Below, piece by piece: positions 10,301 to 19,254 of a stretch of 50,540 bases of DNA. The stretch's first letter is position 1. Every line of letters starts with the position of its first letter. This DNA is from Hydrogenophilus thiooxidans (GTDB lineage Bacteria; Pseudomonadota; Gammaproteobacteria; Burkholderiales; Rhodocyclaceae), in the NCBI RefSeq assembly GCF_019049855.1, contig NZ_JAHLSY010000015.1:1-50540 (forward strand). Reading direction: 5' to 3'. A program made the position numbers and the translations under genes. Below the pieces are notes generated by a model. It made no database searches. It was not told the origin of the DNA and worked only from the letters and a program-made list of their open reading frames with translations.

Positions 10301-12049
10301 TGCGTCGGTGAGGATCGCAGGGGGGGCGTAGCGGGTCAAGAGGGTTTCGTGGAGACGGTGCTGGATTGCCGCTTCGAGCTGCTCTTCTGGGCGCAGTTTG
10401 GGGCGCAGCGCTTTGGCGGGTTGCGGCAGGAAGAGCCGCGCGGGCAGCGTGGCACTCAACCAGGTTTTGGGCGTCGGGATTTCATCGCGGCGAAAGATCC
10501 GTTGCGGGCCGCTCACCGCTTCGAAGTGTTCGCCGACCTCGGGCGGCAGGGCTTCCGAGCGGCCAAGGAAGAGCAGGCCGCCGGGAACGAGCGCGTAGTG
10601 AAACGCTTTCAGGAGCCGTTCGCGGGCTTCGGGTTTGAGGTAGATCAGCAGGTTGCGGCAACTGATGAGGTGAATGTGCAAAAACGGCAGTTCTCGCAAC
10701 GCGTCGTGACGGGAGAAGACGCATTGGGTGCGAATCCCTTGCTGGACACGCCACAGTGCCCCTTCCCGGACGAAGAAGCGTTCGCGCCAGCCGGATGGCA
10801 AATGGGCGAGCGCCTCTTCGGGGTAGCGCGCGGCGCGGGCGTGTTGCAGCGCCCCTTCGCTGACGTCGGTGCCCAGAATCACGAAATGGCGCTGTTGCCC
10901 CAGTTCGGTCAGGCAATCAGTGATGAGGAACGCGAGGGAATAGGCCTCTTCGCCCGTGGCGCAGCCGCAGACCCAGACGCGAAACGGGGTGGTGACGGGT
11001 AGCGTCTCCAGTAAGGCTTTGAGCGGGGTGCGCAGCGCGGCAAACGCCGGGGGGTCGCGCCAAAACGCGGTGACGCCGATCAAAAGGGTGCGGGCGAGCG
11101 CCTCTGCGGCCGTTTCTTGGTGTTCGAGCGCTTCGGCGAAGGTGGCGAGGTCGGGGTAGCCCGAGCGTTGCATCGCGCGCAGGGTTTGGCGCAGCAGGGT
11201 TTCGGGCAGGTAAGCGGTGAGGTCGACGCGCAGCAGCGGCGCCACGCGTTCGAGGATGCGGTCGAACGCCGCTTGGTCTTCGGGGGTGAGCGGGGGTTCG
11301 GGTTGCGGGGTGGCGCTGGCGTTGGGTGCTTCGTTCTTTTGGACGGGGTTCGGTGGGGCGGGGGCGTTTGGTTGCTGCGCCGCGGCGGGGGGTGTTGCGC
11401 CGTTGCCCTGGGCTGCCGCAAGATGGGTGAGCGTTTTGGGGAGGAGCGCAGCCATCGCTTCCGGGGTGTGGGCGGCGGAGTACGCGCTGGTTGCGATCAC
11501 TGCACGCGGCAATTCGCCGAACTGCGCGCTTTCCGGGGTTTGTACCCAAACGATGCCGCCGGCGCGATGGACCGCAATCGCACCGGCAACGCCGTCGTTG
11601 CCCGTTCCCGAGAGCAAGATCGCGAGCGTTTTCGCGCCGAAGTGGTGGGCAGCGCTCAAGAGGAGACGGTCAATCGACGGGTGTGGCCCGGGGCGCGGGT
11701 AACTGGGGGTGAGGCGCAGCCGTCCGTTACCGAGGATTTCGGCGTCGTGGGTGGCGGGGATGACGTAAACGTGGTCGGGCGCCAGACGCAACGGTGGGGA
11801 TTGGGGGGAGGCCAGTTGCACCGCGATCGCGGCGCGCGGTTGCAGCAGCTGGGGGAGCAGCGTTTCGTGGTCTGGTGAGACGTGCTGCGCGATACAGTAC
11901 GCGGTTTTGCCGTCTGGCCGAAACCCGGCAACCAGCGTACGCAGGGGCTCGACCGCGCCGGCTGAAGCGCCGATCACGACGAGTTGCGTGACCTCGAGTT
12001 GCGTGACCCGCGGGCGAGATTGGGGCAGGGCAGGCAGAGAACGTTTCAT
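7325..12049 (-). CDS. CheB-CheR-PAS-GGDEF-EAL fusion signalling protein
   Basis: 1574-residue cytoplasmic multidomain regulator. Residues about 20-205 form a CheB methylesterase domain without receiver domain, with a catalytic triad in GASAG (S29), AQHVSPDH (H56) and LSGTGNDG (D152). Residues about 255-525 form a CheR methyltransferase with the SAM site [13 protein letters not shown] (361-373). A glutamate-rich coiled coil (about 700-775, [20 protein letters not shown]) is followed by roughly three PAS units (785-1130). The GGDEF domain has ARLGGDEF near 1230 preceded by RESD (inhibitory site). The EAL domain has [10 protein letters not shown] near 1358, [25 protein letters not shown] and QGYHFAKP, so both output domains look intact. 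The ATG at 12049 is chosen because a longer frame would overlap the divergent midA-like gene. No chemoreceptor, cheA or cheY is nearby. Confidence 0.92.
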
Positions 12050-12076
12050 GGGGGCATTTTCCCGAAGTCTGGTTTC

Positions 12077-12085
12077 ATCATAGCA
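12077..12085 (-). promoter_or_regulatory. Extended -10 promoter candidate for the CheB/CheR fusion operon
   Basis: On the minus strand the sequence reads TGCTATGAT, a full extended -10 element (TGN plus a 5/6 match to TATAAT), 27 bases upstream of the ATG at 12049. No convincing -35 was found, which extended -10 promoters tolerate. It would drive the minus-strand run. Confidence 0.45.
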
Positions 12086-12137
12086 AATCGCGCGCGATTC
12101 CGCTAAGATTCGGCGCATGATGCTAAGAGGTGACGCG

Positions 12138-13277
12138 ATGGGGCAGTGGGCGGGGCAGCTGCCTGCCGAGACCGCGGCGCGCAGTGCCGCATTGGCGCAG
12201 CGGATCGCAGCGCGGATTGCGGCAGCGGGCGGCTGGGTGCCATTTGCGGATTTCATGCAGTGGGCGCTCTACGAGCCGGAGCTGGGCTATTACGCGCGCC
12301 ACGACCAAGCGTTCGGACCGCACGGGGACTTTCTTACCGCGCCGGAGATTTCGCCGCTCTTTGGCGCGGTGCTCGCGGACGTGCTGGCGTCCGCGGTGGC
12401 GGCAACGGGCTTGGCGGTGGAATTCGGCGCAGGCAGCGGCGCATTGGCAGAGGATCTGCTCACCCGCTGGCACGCATTGGGGGTGTTGCCGCAGCGCTAC
12501 GCGATCGTCGAGGTCTCCGCTGGCTTGGCGGCGCGGCAGGCGGAACGGCTGCAGCCGCTTGCCGAGCGTCTTGGGGTCGAGCTGGTTTGGTGGCAGCGGT
12601 TGCCGGAGCGGTTCGCAGCGGCGGTGGTCGCGAACGAGGTGCTCGACGTCTTGCCGGTGCATGTGGTGGGCACACGCGGCGCGGAGACCTTCGAACGTGG
12701 CGTGGTGGTCGCCGAAGCAGGAACGGAAGCGGCGGCATCGGCCGCACCGCGCTTTGCGTGGGCCGACCGGCCGCTCACGCCTGCGGCGGCATCGGCACTT
12801 GCTGGAATCGAATTGCCGCGAAGTGCCGACGGCGAATATCTTTCTGAGGTGGCGCCTGCGGTCCCAGTATGGGTGCGCACCGTCGCCGAGCGCTTGGCGC
12901 CGGGTTCGCTGTGGGTGCTGATCGATTATGGGTACGAGCGCGACATCCTCTACGCGCCGTTTCGTTCCCGAGGGACGCTGCAGGGGTATTATCGGCACCG
13001 GGTGGTGGAGGATGTGTTGGCGTGGCCAGGCGCGATCGACATCACGGCGTTCGTCGATTTCACTGCGGTGGTCACGGCATTGGAAGCGAGCGGCCTCACG
13101 GTGCACGAGTGGCGGCGGCAGGGGGATTTTTTATTGCGCCACGGAATCCTGGAGCGGCTCACGGAACGGGCAGAACCCGGTTCGGCGGCGTACGTGCAAG
13201 CGGCGCGCGCGGTGCAGCGGCTCATCATGCCGCACGAGATGGGTGAGCTCTTTCAAGTAGTGGTGGCGGGGCGGTAG
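12138..13277 (+). CDS. Class I SAM-dependent methyltransferase, MidA/NDUFAF7 family
   Basis: 379-residue methyltransferase of the MidA family (COG1565). Its mitochondrial relative NDUFAF7 methylates an arginine of a complex I subunit. Family landmarks are the PFADFMQWALYEPELGYYAR segment, FGPHGDFLTAPEISPLFG, the SAM loop EFGAGSGALAEDLL, VANEVLDVLPVH and the C-terminal DITAFVDFTAV. The start at 12138 is preferred over ATGs at 12117 and 12120 because AAGAGGTGA lies 4-12 bases upstream of it. The gene is divergent from the CheB/CheR fusion and 38 bases before the asparagine-synthetase-like gene. It may be an independent housekeeping gene rather than part of the following cassette. Confidence 0.9.
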   Translation: MGQWAGQLPAETAARSAALAQRIAARIAAAGGWVPFADFMQWALYEPELGYYARHDQAFGPHGDFLTAPEISPLFGAVLADVLASAVAATGLAVEFGAGSGALAEDLLTRWHALGVLPQRYAIVEVSAGLAARQAERLQPLAERLGVELVWWQRLPERFAAAVVANEVLDVLPVHVVGTRGAETFERGVVVAEAGTEAAASAAPRFAWADRPLTPAAASALAGIELPRSADGEYLSEVAPAVPVWVRTVAERLAPGSLWVLIDYGYERDILYAPFRSRGTLQGYYRHRVVEDVLAWPGAIDITAFVDFTAVVTALEASGLTVHEWRRQGDFLLRHGILERLTERAEPGSAAYVQAARAVQRLIMPHEMGELFQVVVAGR

Positions 13278-13315
13278 TCCCCTCTTGTCCAAAGACAACG
13301 AAATGCGGGGGAAAC

Positions 13316-15133
13316 GTGACGCTTTTTGCGGCGGTATTGGGCGAAAACGAAAAGATCTCCGAAGCGGTCGCAGCAGCGCGCCGCCGCATGACGCGGTTCC
13401 CCGGTGATCGCTGGCGTGCGATGGCGCGACCCGGTTTTGCGTTGGGGGTGTGGCAGCGCTGGTTCGGAGAAAGCGCGCCGCCTGACGGCGATTGGGACGT
13501 GGCGGAGCGCGACGGTTGGGTAGCGGTGGTGAGCGGTCATGCGGTAGTCGCGCAAGATGCGGCCCCCGCTGGCAGTGTGGCGGGCGCACCGGATGGCACA
13601 TCGGTCGCGGAACGCGGCGGGGCGGCGATGGGGTTGGCGGCGAGGCTGCTTGCCGATTTCGTTTCGGACCCGATGACCCGTCCGCGGCGGTGGCAGGGGC
13701 AGTTTGCGTTCGTGGCTTGGCATGAGGCGACACAGCGCCTTTTTCTGGTGCGCGACCCGTTCGGGATCGAAGTGCTCTATTGGGGGCGATTGCCCGGGGG
13801 CGGGTTTGCGGTAGCCAATCTGGCGAAGACGCTGGTTGCGATGGGGGTAGCGGATGGGCCAGACGCTTTGGGGTGGGCGTCGTTCTTCCTCTGGGGGAAT
13901 GTCGATGGGCGGCGGACCGTCTTTTCCGGGGTCGAGGTAGCGCCTCAGGGGAGCGTGGGGGTCGTGGCGCCACCGTGGGCGAGTGCCCCACAGTGGCAGT
14001 GGTATTGCGACTTGCGCACGCTCTGGGCAGTACCCTCTGCGCCCGAGTACGACGAAGCGGCCGCGCAGGTGGCGATTAGCCGCGCAGTGCGCGACGCAGT
14101 GGCCGTTGCGACGGCCGACCGGCAGCGTACCGCGCTCTTGCTTTCCGGCGGGATCGATTCGGGGGCGGTTGCAGGGGTGCTCGCGCAGTTGGGACGCGCG
14201 GGGACGGCCTATACTCTGGCGTTTGCCGAAATGGCGGGGCAGGGGAACGATGAGCGCCCTTGGGCGGAGCGGATCGCGCGCCATTACGGGCTGACGCATC
14301 GGGTCGATCAGGTTGCGGAGCCTGAGTTCTGGGCGACGTTACCCGATTTTCTCGACGCGATGGATCAGCCGACGCTTGACGGGATCAACTTCTGGCTGTC
14401 GTGCCAGAAAGCGGCGCACGCTGGCGAACGGGTGGTCTGCACCGGTGACGGCGGCGACGAGCTCTTTGGGGGGTATCTCAAACTGCGGCTTTGGCGTCGC
14501 GCCGAACGGGTGCTGCGGGGGGTGCGGCGGCTGCCTGCTGGTGAATGGGGCCTTGCGCGGCTGATGCAGCTTTATGGCGTGGTGCGGCAGCGGCCGAAAT
14601 GGCGGTGGGCAGGGAACTATTTTGCGACGCGCGACCATCTCTACTTCATTCCCTACGCCGTTTTCTTTCCGGAAGAGCTGCCCGATCTTTTGGGTAACGC
14701 GGTTTCTGTGGCGCAGGCGCGCGCGTTATTGACTGCGCTCGATTTTCCCGAAGCGGATTGCGTTGAGCGCGCGATGCAGATGCGCGACACGTTTCATTCG
14801 ATGCCAAACCTCTATATGCGCGATGCCCATTGGATCGGTGCGGCGCATGGGGTGCAGTTCCGGCATCCGTTGGCGTCGGTGTCGCTGCTCACTGCTGTTG
14901 CGCCATGGGTTTGCGCGTTTCGCGGGCGGCGGGGGAAAACGGTGCTTGCGCAAGCGCCGCAACCACCGCTCCCGCCTGAGGTGGTGGCGCGGCCAAAGGC
15001 GGGATTTGCCACGCCGGTGGCGGGTTGGTTGGCGCAGCGGGTTTTCCCGACGATACGGTTTCCTGTTGTCGCGACGATCGGGGCGATCGAACGGCGGTTG
15101 GCGTGGTGGCTCTATCAGGAGTGGTTACGGTGA
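13316..15133 (+). CDS. Asparagine-synthetase-like amidotransferase lacking the catalytic Cys
   Basis: 605-residue AsnB-superfamily protein. The C-terminal synthetase domain has the pyrophosphate loop LLLSGGIDSG (S277 region), DQPTLDGINFW, TGDGGDELFGGY (376-387) and RPKAGFATPV. The N-terminal class II glutaminase fold is recognisable (WQGQFAFVAW and RDPFGIEVLYW). However, the protein begins MTLFAA, so the nucleophilic Cys-2 needed for glutamine hydrolysis is absent. The GTG start is supported by GGGGGAAA just upstream; no alternative start supplying Cys was seen. It may use free ammonia or an amine substrate, as beta-lactam synthetase and lasso-peptide cyclases do, or act like polysaccharide-linked asparagine synthetase homologues. 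Its stop overlaps the next start (GTGA). Confidence 0.88.
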   Translation: MTLFAAVLGENEKISEAVAAARRRMTRFPGDRWRAMARPGFALGVWQRWFGESAPPDGDWDVAERDGWVAVVSGHAVVAQDAAPAGSVAGAPDGTSVAERGGAAMGLAARLLADFVSDPMTRPRRWQGQFAFVAWHEATQRLFLVRDPFGIEVLYWGRLPGGGFAVANLAKTLVAMGVADGPDALGWASFFLWGNVDGRRTVFSGVEVAPQGSVGVVAPPWASAPQWQWYCDLRTLWAVPSAPEYDEAAAQVAISRAVRDAVAVATADRQRTALLLSGGIDSGAVAGVLAQLGRAGTAYTLAFAEMAGQGNDERPWAERIARHYGLTHRVDQVAEPEFWATLPDFLDAMDQPTLDGINFWLSCQKAAHAGERVVCTGDGGDELFGGYLKLRLWRRAERVLRGVRRLPAGEWGLARLMQLYGVVRQRPKWRWAGNYFATRDHLYFIPYAVFFPEELPDLLGNAVSVAQARALLTALDFPEADCVERAMQMRDTFHSMPNLYMRDAHWIGAAHGVQFRHPLASVSLLTAVAPWVCAFRGRRGKTVLAQAPQPPLPPEVVARPKAGFATPVAGWLAQRVFPTIRFPVVATIGAIERRLAWWLYQEWLR

Positions 15134-15990
15134 GCGGGAAGCAGAAGGTTCGGGTGCTTCTCCGCGCGGTTGTGCCGAGTATGGCCGCGGGTGCGCTCGT
15201 TTGCGTGGGGGCAGCAGCGCTTGCGCAGCCACCGGGCAATTGGCGCTTTTTGCCGGAACTGTCGGACGAGTTTTCAGGCGCCACGGTCGACACGGCCCTC
15301 TGGCTGACGTTTCTGCCCCATTACGCGGGACGGCCGCCTGGAGTGATCGATCCGGCGCGGGTTACGGTGGCTAACGGCATGGTGCGGCTGGAGACGACGG
15401 CTCGGGACAAGGGGCGGTTCGCGACACCGCTCTTACGGGCACGCCAGGAGGTGCGCTACGGCTATTTCGAAGTGGTTGCGCGGCTTGCCCCGTGCCGCGT
15501 CAATCAGGCGTTTTGGTTTTACGCCTGGCGGCCGGAGGGGACGCGCGAAATCGACGTTTTCGAGATGGGGCCGGGCACGCCGGGCGAGGCGCACCGCTTA
15601 CACAGCAACCTGCACGTCTATGATGGGGACCCAGCGAACGAGAACGACAGCAACCGCCGCTCCTATCCGCAGGTCTGGTCGGCGCCCGATTTCGACCCCA
15701 CCGAGGAGAATCGCTACGGGTTTTTGTGGTCGCCTACCGAGCTCGTCTGGTGGGTGAATGGTCGCGAGATTCGGCGCGAGCCGAACCGCCATTTCCATTG
15801 GCCGATGGCGCTTACGTTCACCGGCGAAGTCCATCCGCGCTGGTTCGGGGTGCCGACACCGCAGGAGCTGCCGTGTGCGATGACGATCGATTCGGTGCGG
15901 TCGTGGCAGTGGCTCGATGCGGCGGATGGGGCAGGTGCGCAACCGGCGCGCGATGCTGGTCGCGGGCGGTTGCGCGGAGGCGTCGAGTGA
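15130..15990 (+). CDS. Secreted glycoside hydrolase family 16 protein
   Basis: 286-residue putative endo-beta-glycanase with a Sec signal peptide (hydrophobic stretch about 10-33, AAALA-Q cleavage site). The GH16 catalytic signature EIDVFE is present at residues 140-145, giving nucleophile E140 and acid/base E145. Flanking family features are [41 protein letters not shown] and IDSVRSWQ. The GTG start at 15130 overlaps the preceding TGA by four bases and puts the signal peptide at the N-terminus. GH16 enzymes cleave beta-1,3/1,4 glucans, galactans and similar glycans. The actual substrate cannot be read from sequence. Its position inside a biosynthetic-looking cassette suggests trimming or turnover of an exported glycan. 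Confidence 0.9.
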   Translation: MSGKQKVRVLLRAVVPSMAAGALVCVGAAALAQPPGNWRFLPELSDEFSGATVDTALWLTFLPHYAGRPPGVIDPARVTVANGMVRLETTARDKGRFATPLLRARQEVRYGYFEVVARLAPCRVNQAFWFYAWRPEGTREIDVFEMGPGTPGEAHRLHSNLHVYDGDPANENDSNRRSYPQVWSAPDFDPTEENRYGFLWSPTELVWWVNGREIRREPNRHFHWPMALTFTGEVHPRWFGVPTPQELPCAMTIDSVRSWQWLDAADGAGAQPARDAGRGRLRGGVE

Positions 15991-16523
15991 TGCCGCGGTG
16001 GCGCAAGGTGTTTGCCTATTTGCGGGGGTGGCTTACGAGTTTGCGTGCCTTTTCCCACCCGGCATGGATCTGTCAGGTGGGACGGATCACGGTGGTGCGC
16101 GAGCGCGGTACGATCACGGTGGGCGAGCGTGTCTGGCTCTGGCCCGAGGTGAAGCTCGACGCAAGCGCTGCGGCACCAACGGGCAAGGCGGAGTTGGTGA
16201 TCGGCAACCGGGTTTCGATTGGCGACCGGACGCAGATTCACTGCGGCGAACGCATAACGATCGGTGATGGGGCGATGATCAGTTGGGATTGCGTGATCAT
16301 GGATCGCGACTACCACAATCCCGACGGCGGCGTGGAGCGAACCGCTCCGGTGGTGATCGGCAAAGATGTCTGGATCGGTTGTCGCGCGATCGTCCTCAAG
16401 GGGGTGACGATCGGTGACGGCGCGGTGGTTGGCGCAGGAAGCGTCGTGACCCGCGACGTGCCGCCGTGCACGTTGGTCGCCGGGAATCCGGCGCGGGTCG
16501 TTCGCCAACTGGGCGAACGGTAA
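15990..16523 (+). CDS. Hexapeptide-repeat O-acyltransferase
   Basis: 177-residue left-handed beta-helix acyltransferase of the WcaF/maltose acetyltransferase type. Hexapeptide repeats run from about [10 protein letters not shown] to [12 protein letters not shown]. The likely catalytic histidine is H109 in [10 protein letters not shown]. The terminal motif [17 protein letters not shown] is characteristic. ATG 15990 shares one base with the TGA of the GH16 gene (TGATG), which fixes the start and implies coupling; a longer frame upstream would run through that gene. It probably acetylates a sugar hydroxyl or amine. Acceptor unknown. Confidence 0.92.
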   Translation: MPRWRKVFAYLRGWLTSLRAFSHPAWICQVGRITVVRERGTITVGERVWLWPEVKLDASAAAPTGKAELVIGNRVSIGDRTQIHCGERITIGDGAMISWDCVIMDRDYHNPDGGVERTAPVVIGKDVWIGCRAIVLKGVTIGDGAVVGAGSVVTRDVPPCTLVAGNPARVVRQLGER

Positions 16524-16663
16524 CCAAATGGTGCTGGGGAGGGGCGGAATGAATGACGCATTGGTCGCGGCATGGCGCACCGCGCAAGCACGTGTTGCGG
16601 TAACCGACGAATGGCGATCGGTTCTTCGATCGTTTTCTGCCGCCGGAGGAGCGCCAGGAACGG

Positions 16664-18427
16664 GTGCGCACGCTTCTGACCGAGTGGCACGCAGCAGCGA
16701 AAACGCTGGGATCGCCTGCCGCTGCGGGCATTGCGCGGGTGTTGCCGTGGTTGGACGTCGGGGGTGCGACGATTCGGATCGCCGCGGCGGGAGATTGTCT
16801 CCTGACCGACGTGCGCGCGTTTTTGCGCCCGCTTGCAGCAAAAAGCGGCGTTGCCGTCGAGATGGGGTGCCTCTATTTGAGTGCCACGCGTGACGGTGCG
16901 TTTCTACCCGACGAGTTCATTCGCTTCGCCCAGACGCAAGCCGCCGATCTGCTGGCGGTGAGCCTCTTCACCTATGATGGGTTGCCGATCTACCGCCTGT
17001 TGCGTGCGGGGGAGTGGGCACTGCTTCCCCAAGCGCTCGATCAGGCGCGCCGATTCCTGCTGCAGTTGCGCGAACGCGACGACCGGACACTATTGTTGCA
17101 CGGAGTGAGCGGGCTGCCGTTGCCGCGCCGACTGGCGTGGTTACCTGTGGAGCGGTGGGCGATGCCGAAACGGTTTCGGGATCTGGCTGCGGCGCTGAGC
17201 GAAGGGTTGCGCGAGATCGCCGCGCAGTTGCCCCACGTCTGGTTCGTCGACGAGATCGTGGTGGCCCAGCGGTTGGGTTATCGCGTGGCGAACCGCCCGA
17301 TCGTGACGGGGCGGCCCTTTGTCGAGGCCCTTTTTCATCGCCGTCGCTTCGGTTTCGGTCTGGCGGGAACCTACCTGGAGGTGGTCCGTGCCTATGATCG
17401 GTTGCGGGGGGTGAAGGTGATCGCGGTCGACTTCGACAACACCTTGTGGGACGGGGTGATGGCCGAAGGGCCAGTGCGCCACTATCGCGACCGGCAAGCG
17501 CTGCTCAAACGGTTGCAGGAAGGGGGGATTCTGCTCGTTGCGGTGAGCAAGAACGATCCTCAGGCGATCCGGTGGAACGAGATGGTGTTGCAGCCGGAAG
17601 ATTTCGCCGTGTTGGCGATCGGTTGGGAACTGAAACCCACCACACTGGCCGAGATCGCGGCGCAGCTCAACCTTGGCCTCGATGCATTCGTTTTCCTCGA
17701 CGACAATCCGACCGAACGGGGGTTGGTCGCCAGCCACCTTCCCCAGGTTCGGGTCTGGGACGCGTGCGACCCGGAGCCGTGGCGCACGTTAGCTATCCTT
17801 CCTGCGTTGCCGTGGTATTCGTTAACGGAAGAGGCGCGGCAGCGCACCGCGATGTATCGGGTGCAGGCGCTGCGGCAACAGGCGGTGCGCGCCTACGGTG
17901 ACCAGGGGAGCGACACGGCCGTGTTGGCAGCGTTACAATTGGTGATGCAGGTGCATCGTATGCAGGAGAAGGATCTGGTGCGCGTTCATGAGCTTACGAA
18001 CCGGGCCAATCAGTTCAACACGACGACGATTCGCTACCGGTCCGAAGAATTGACCGACCCGGGGCGTCAGGTGTGGGTGGGGTATCTGCAAGACCGGTTC
18101 GGGGACTATGGGTTGGTGCTGGTTGCGGTGCTGCGTTCGCGGGCAGATGGAGTGATCGAGATCGAGGATTTCGTGATGAGCTGCCGCGCGATGGGGTATG
18201 GCGCAGAAACCACCTTTTTGGCTACGCTGTGGCGGCTGCTGGGGCAGCCGGAACTGGTCGGGCGTTTCGTGCCGACCGAACGCAACGCCCCCGTAGCGTC
18301 GTTCTTTGCCCGCTGTGGTTTTGTCGAGTCAGAGCCGGCGTGGTGGCGGTTGCCGCGCGGCGTTGCGCCGCAGGGGGTGGCGGCGTGGCTGCGGGTGGTC
18401 GAAACCGCAGCAGACGACGAGGCGTAG
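16664..18427 (+). CDS. FkbH-like HAD-IIIC family protein, N-terminus uncertain
   Basis: 587 residues from the GTG at 16664. The N-terminal part resembles the SGNH-like domain of FkbH relatives. The HAD domain has AVDFDNTLWDG (D256/D258), the motif-II serine in LVAVSKND, and FLDDNPTERG. The C-terminal GNAT-like domain has the family motif ELTNRANQFNTTTIRY. In polyketide pathways FkbH proteins dephosphorylate 1,3-bisphosphoglycerate and load glyceryl onto an acyl carrier protein; no carrier gene is visible here. An ATG at 16549 with a good Shine-Dalgarno opens a different frame (MNDALVAAWRTAQARVAVTD). The GTG frame is itself open back to a TAA at 16601. A one-base frameshift near 16600-16612 would join the two, so the real protein may be about 38 residues longer. 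Confidence 0.85.
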   Translation: MRTLLTEWHAAAKTLGSPAAAGIARVLPWLDVGGATIRIAAAGDCLLTDVRAFLRPLAAKSGVAVEMGCLYLSATRDGAFLPDEFIRFAQTQAADLLAVSLFTYDGLPIYRLLRAGEWALLPQALDQARRFLLQLRERDDRTLLLHGVSGLPLPRRLAWLPVERWAMPKRFRDLAAALSEGLREIAAQLPHVWFVDEIVVAQRLGYRVANRPIVTGRPFVEALFHRRRFGFGLAGTYLEVVRAYDRLRGVKVIAVDFDNTLWDGVMAEGPVRHYRDRQALLKRLQEGGILLVAVSKNDPQAIRWNEMVLQPEDFAVLAIGWELKPTTLAEIAAQLNLGLDAFVFLDDNPTERGLVASHLPQVRVWDACDPEPWRTLAILPALPWYSLTEEARQRTAMYRVQALRQQAVRAYGDQGSDTAVLAALQLVMQVHRMQEKDLVRVHELTNRANQFNTTTIRYRSEELTDPGRQVWVGYLQDRFGDYGLVLVAVLRSRADGVIEIEDFVMSCRAMGYGAETTFLATLWRLLGQPELVGRFVPTERNAPVASFFARCGFVESEPAWWRLPRGVAPQGVAAWLRVVETAADDEA

Positions 18428-18451
18428 CGTTCGCGTTTCCGATTTTTCTAT

Positions 18452-19240
18452 TCAGGTGAGCGCCTCCAGCGCATGCGCGATTTGCTCTGCCGCTTCCTCC
18501 CAGTGGGGTTCGAGCATGAATGCATGCCCGGCGTCGGGGAGCGTATGAAGTGGTACGCGGTAGTGGCGCGCCGTGGCTTCGACAAGCGGCAGCGGGATGA
18601 TCTGGTCGTGCTCGGCGCCGAACACAGCCCAGGTGGTCGGATGCTGACGGTGGTGGCGGGGGAGCGCGAACGCGGTCATGTCCCAGAGCGCGCGCAGCGA
18701 TTCGGGTTGTGACAGCGCGAGATAGCGGCGTAGCGCCTGCTCTTCCGGCAGGTGGTGAAAGAGCGCTTGCGCAAGCGCCCGGTAGTGGCCCTGCTTTTGG
18801 GCGAGAAAGCGGTTCATCTCCATGAGCGTTTGCGGGGTATGGGTGAGCAGATGCCAGAACGACGCAGCAAGGCCAGAGGGGGGGACGCTTGCCAGGAGCA
18901 CGACCGCTGGGAATGCGCGCTTTTCCAACGCTTTTTGCGCGACGAACCCGCCCATCGAGTGGCCGAGCACGACCGGTGGCGCGGGGAGCCGTTCCGCGGC
19001 TTCCAGAAGATCATGGACATAGTCGCGGATGCTCAGGAGGTCGAAGGGTTTGTCGCTGCCCGATTTCCCGTGGCCTGAGAGGGAGAGCGCCCAAGCGTCG
19101 AACCCTTTCGCGGCGAACCAGGGCAGGAAATGTTCCCAACACCACGCGCCCGCATAGGCGCCATGGACGAAAAGCAGGGGCGGGTGGCTCCGGGGACGGC
19201 CGTGTGGGGGTTCGTGGCGCAGTTCCAGAGTTCGGGACAT
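18452..19240 (-). CDS. Alpha/beta hydrolase (lysophospholipase-like)
   Basis: 262-residue alpha/beta hydrolase. It has the HG oxyanion motif in LLFVHGAYAGAWCWEHF, the nucleophile elbow VLGHSMGGFVAQKAL, an acid residue in FGAEHDQIIP, and a catalytic histidine in DAGHAFMLEPHW. There is no signal peptide. It converges with the FkbH-like gene and is followed upstream, 14 bases away, by cca, with which it is probably cotranscribed. The substrate class (esterase, lipase or thioesterase) cannot be settled from sequence. Confidence 0.87.
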   Translation of the reverse strand: MSRTLELRHEPPHGRPRSHPPLLFVHGAYAGAWCWEHFLPWFAAKGFDAWALSLSGHGKSGSDKPFDLLSIRDYVHDLLEAAERLPAPPVVLGHSMGGFVAQKALEKRAFPAVVLLASVPPSGLAASFWHLLTHTPQTLMEMNRFLAQKQGHYRALAQALFHHLPEEQALRRYLALSQPESLRALWDMTAFALPRHHRQHPTTWAVFGAEHDQIIPLPLVEATARHYRVPLHTLPDAGHAFMLEPHWEEAAEQIAHALEALT

Positions 19241-19254
19241 CGGCAGACTCGTAT

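Noticed and set aside
8972-11002. Roughly 2-kb open frame opposite the CheB/CheR fusion
   Set aside because: Mirror frame of a conserved multidomain gene; no domain motifs and composition typical of antisense reading.
12050-12256. Longer CheB/CheR fusion starting at 12256
   Set aside because: It would overlap the start of the divergent methyltransferase. The CheB domain begins right after the ATG at 12049.
13316-15133. Annotation as asnB asparagine synthetase
   Set aside because: The N-terminal catalytic cysteine is missing and the neighbours are not amino acid biosynthesis genes.
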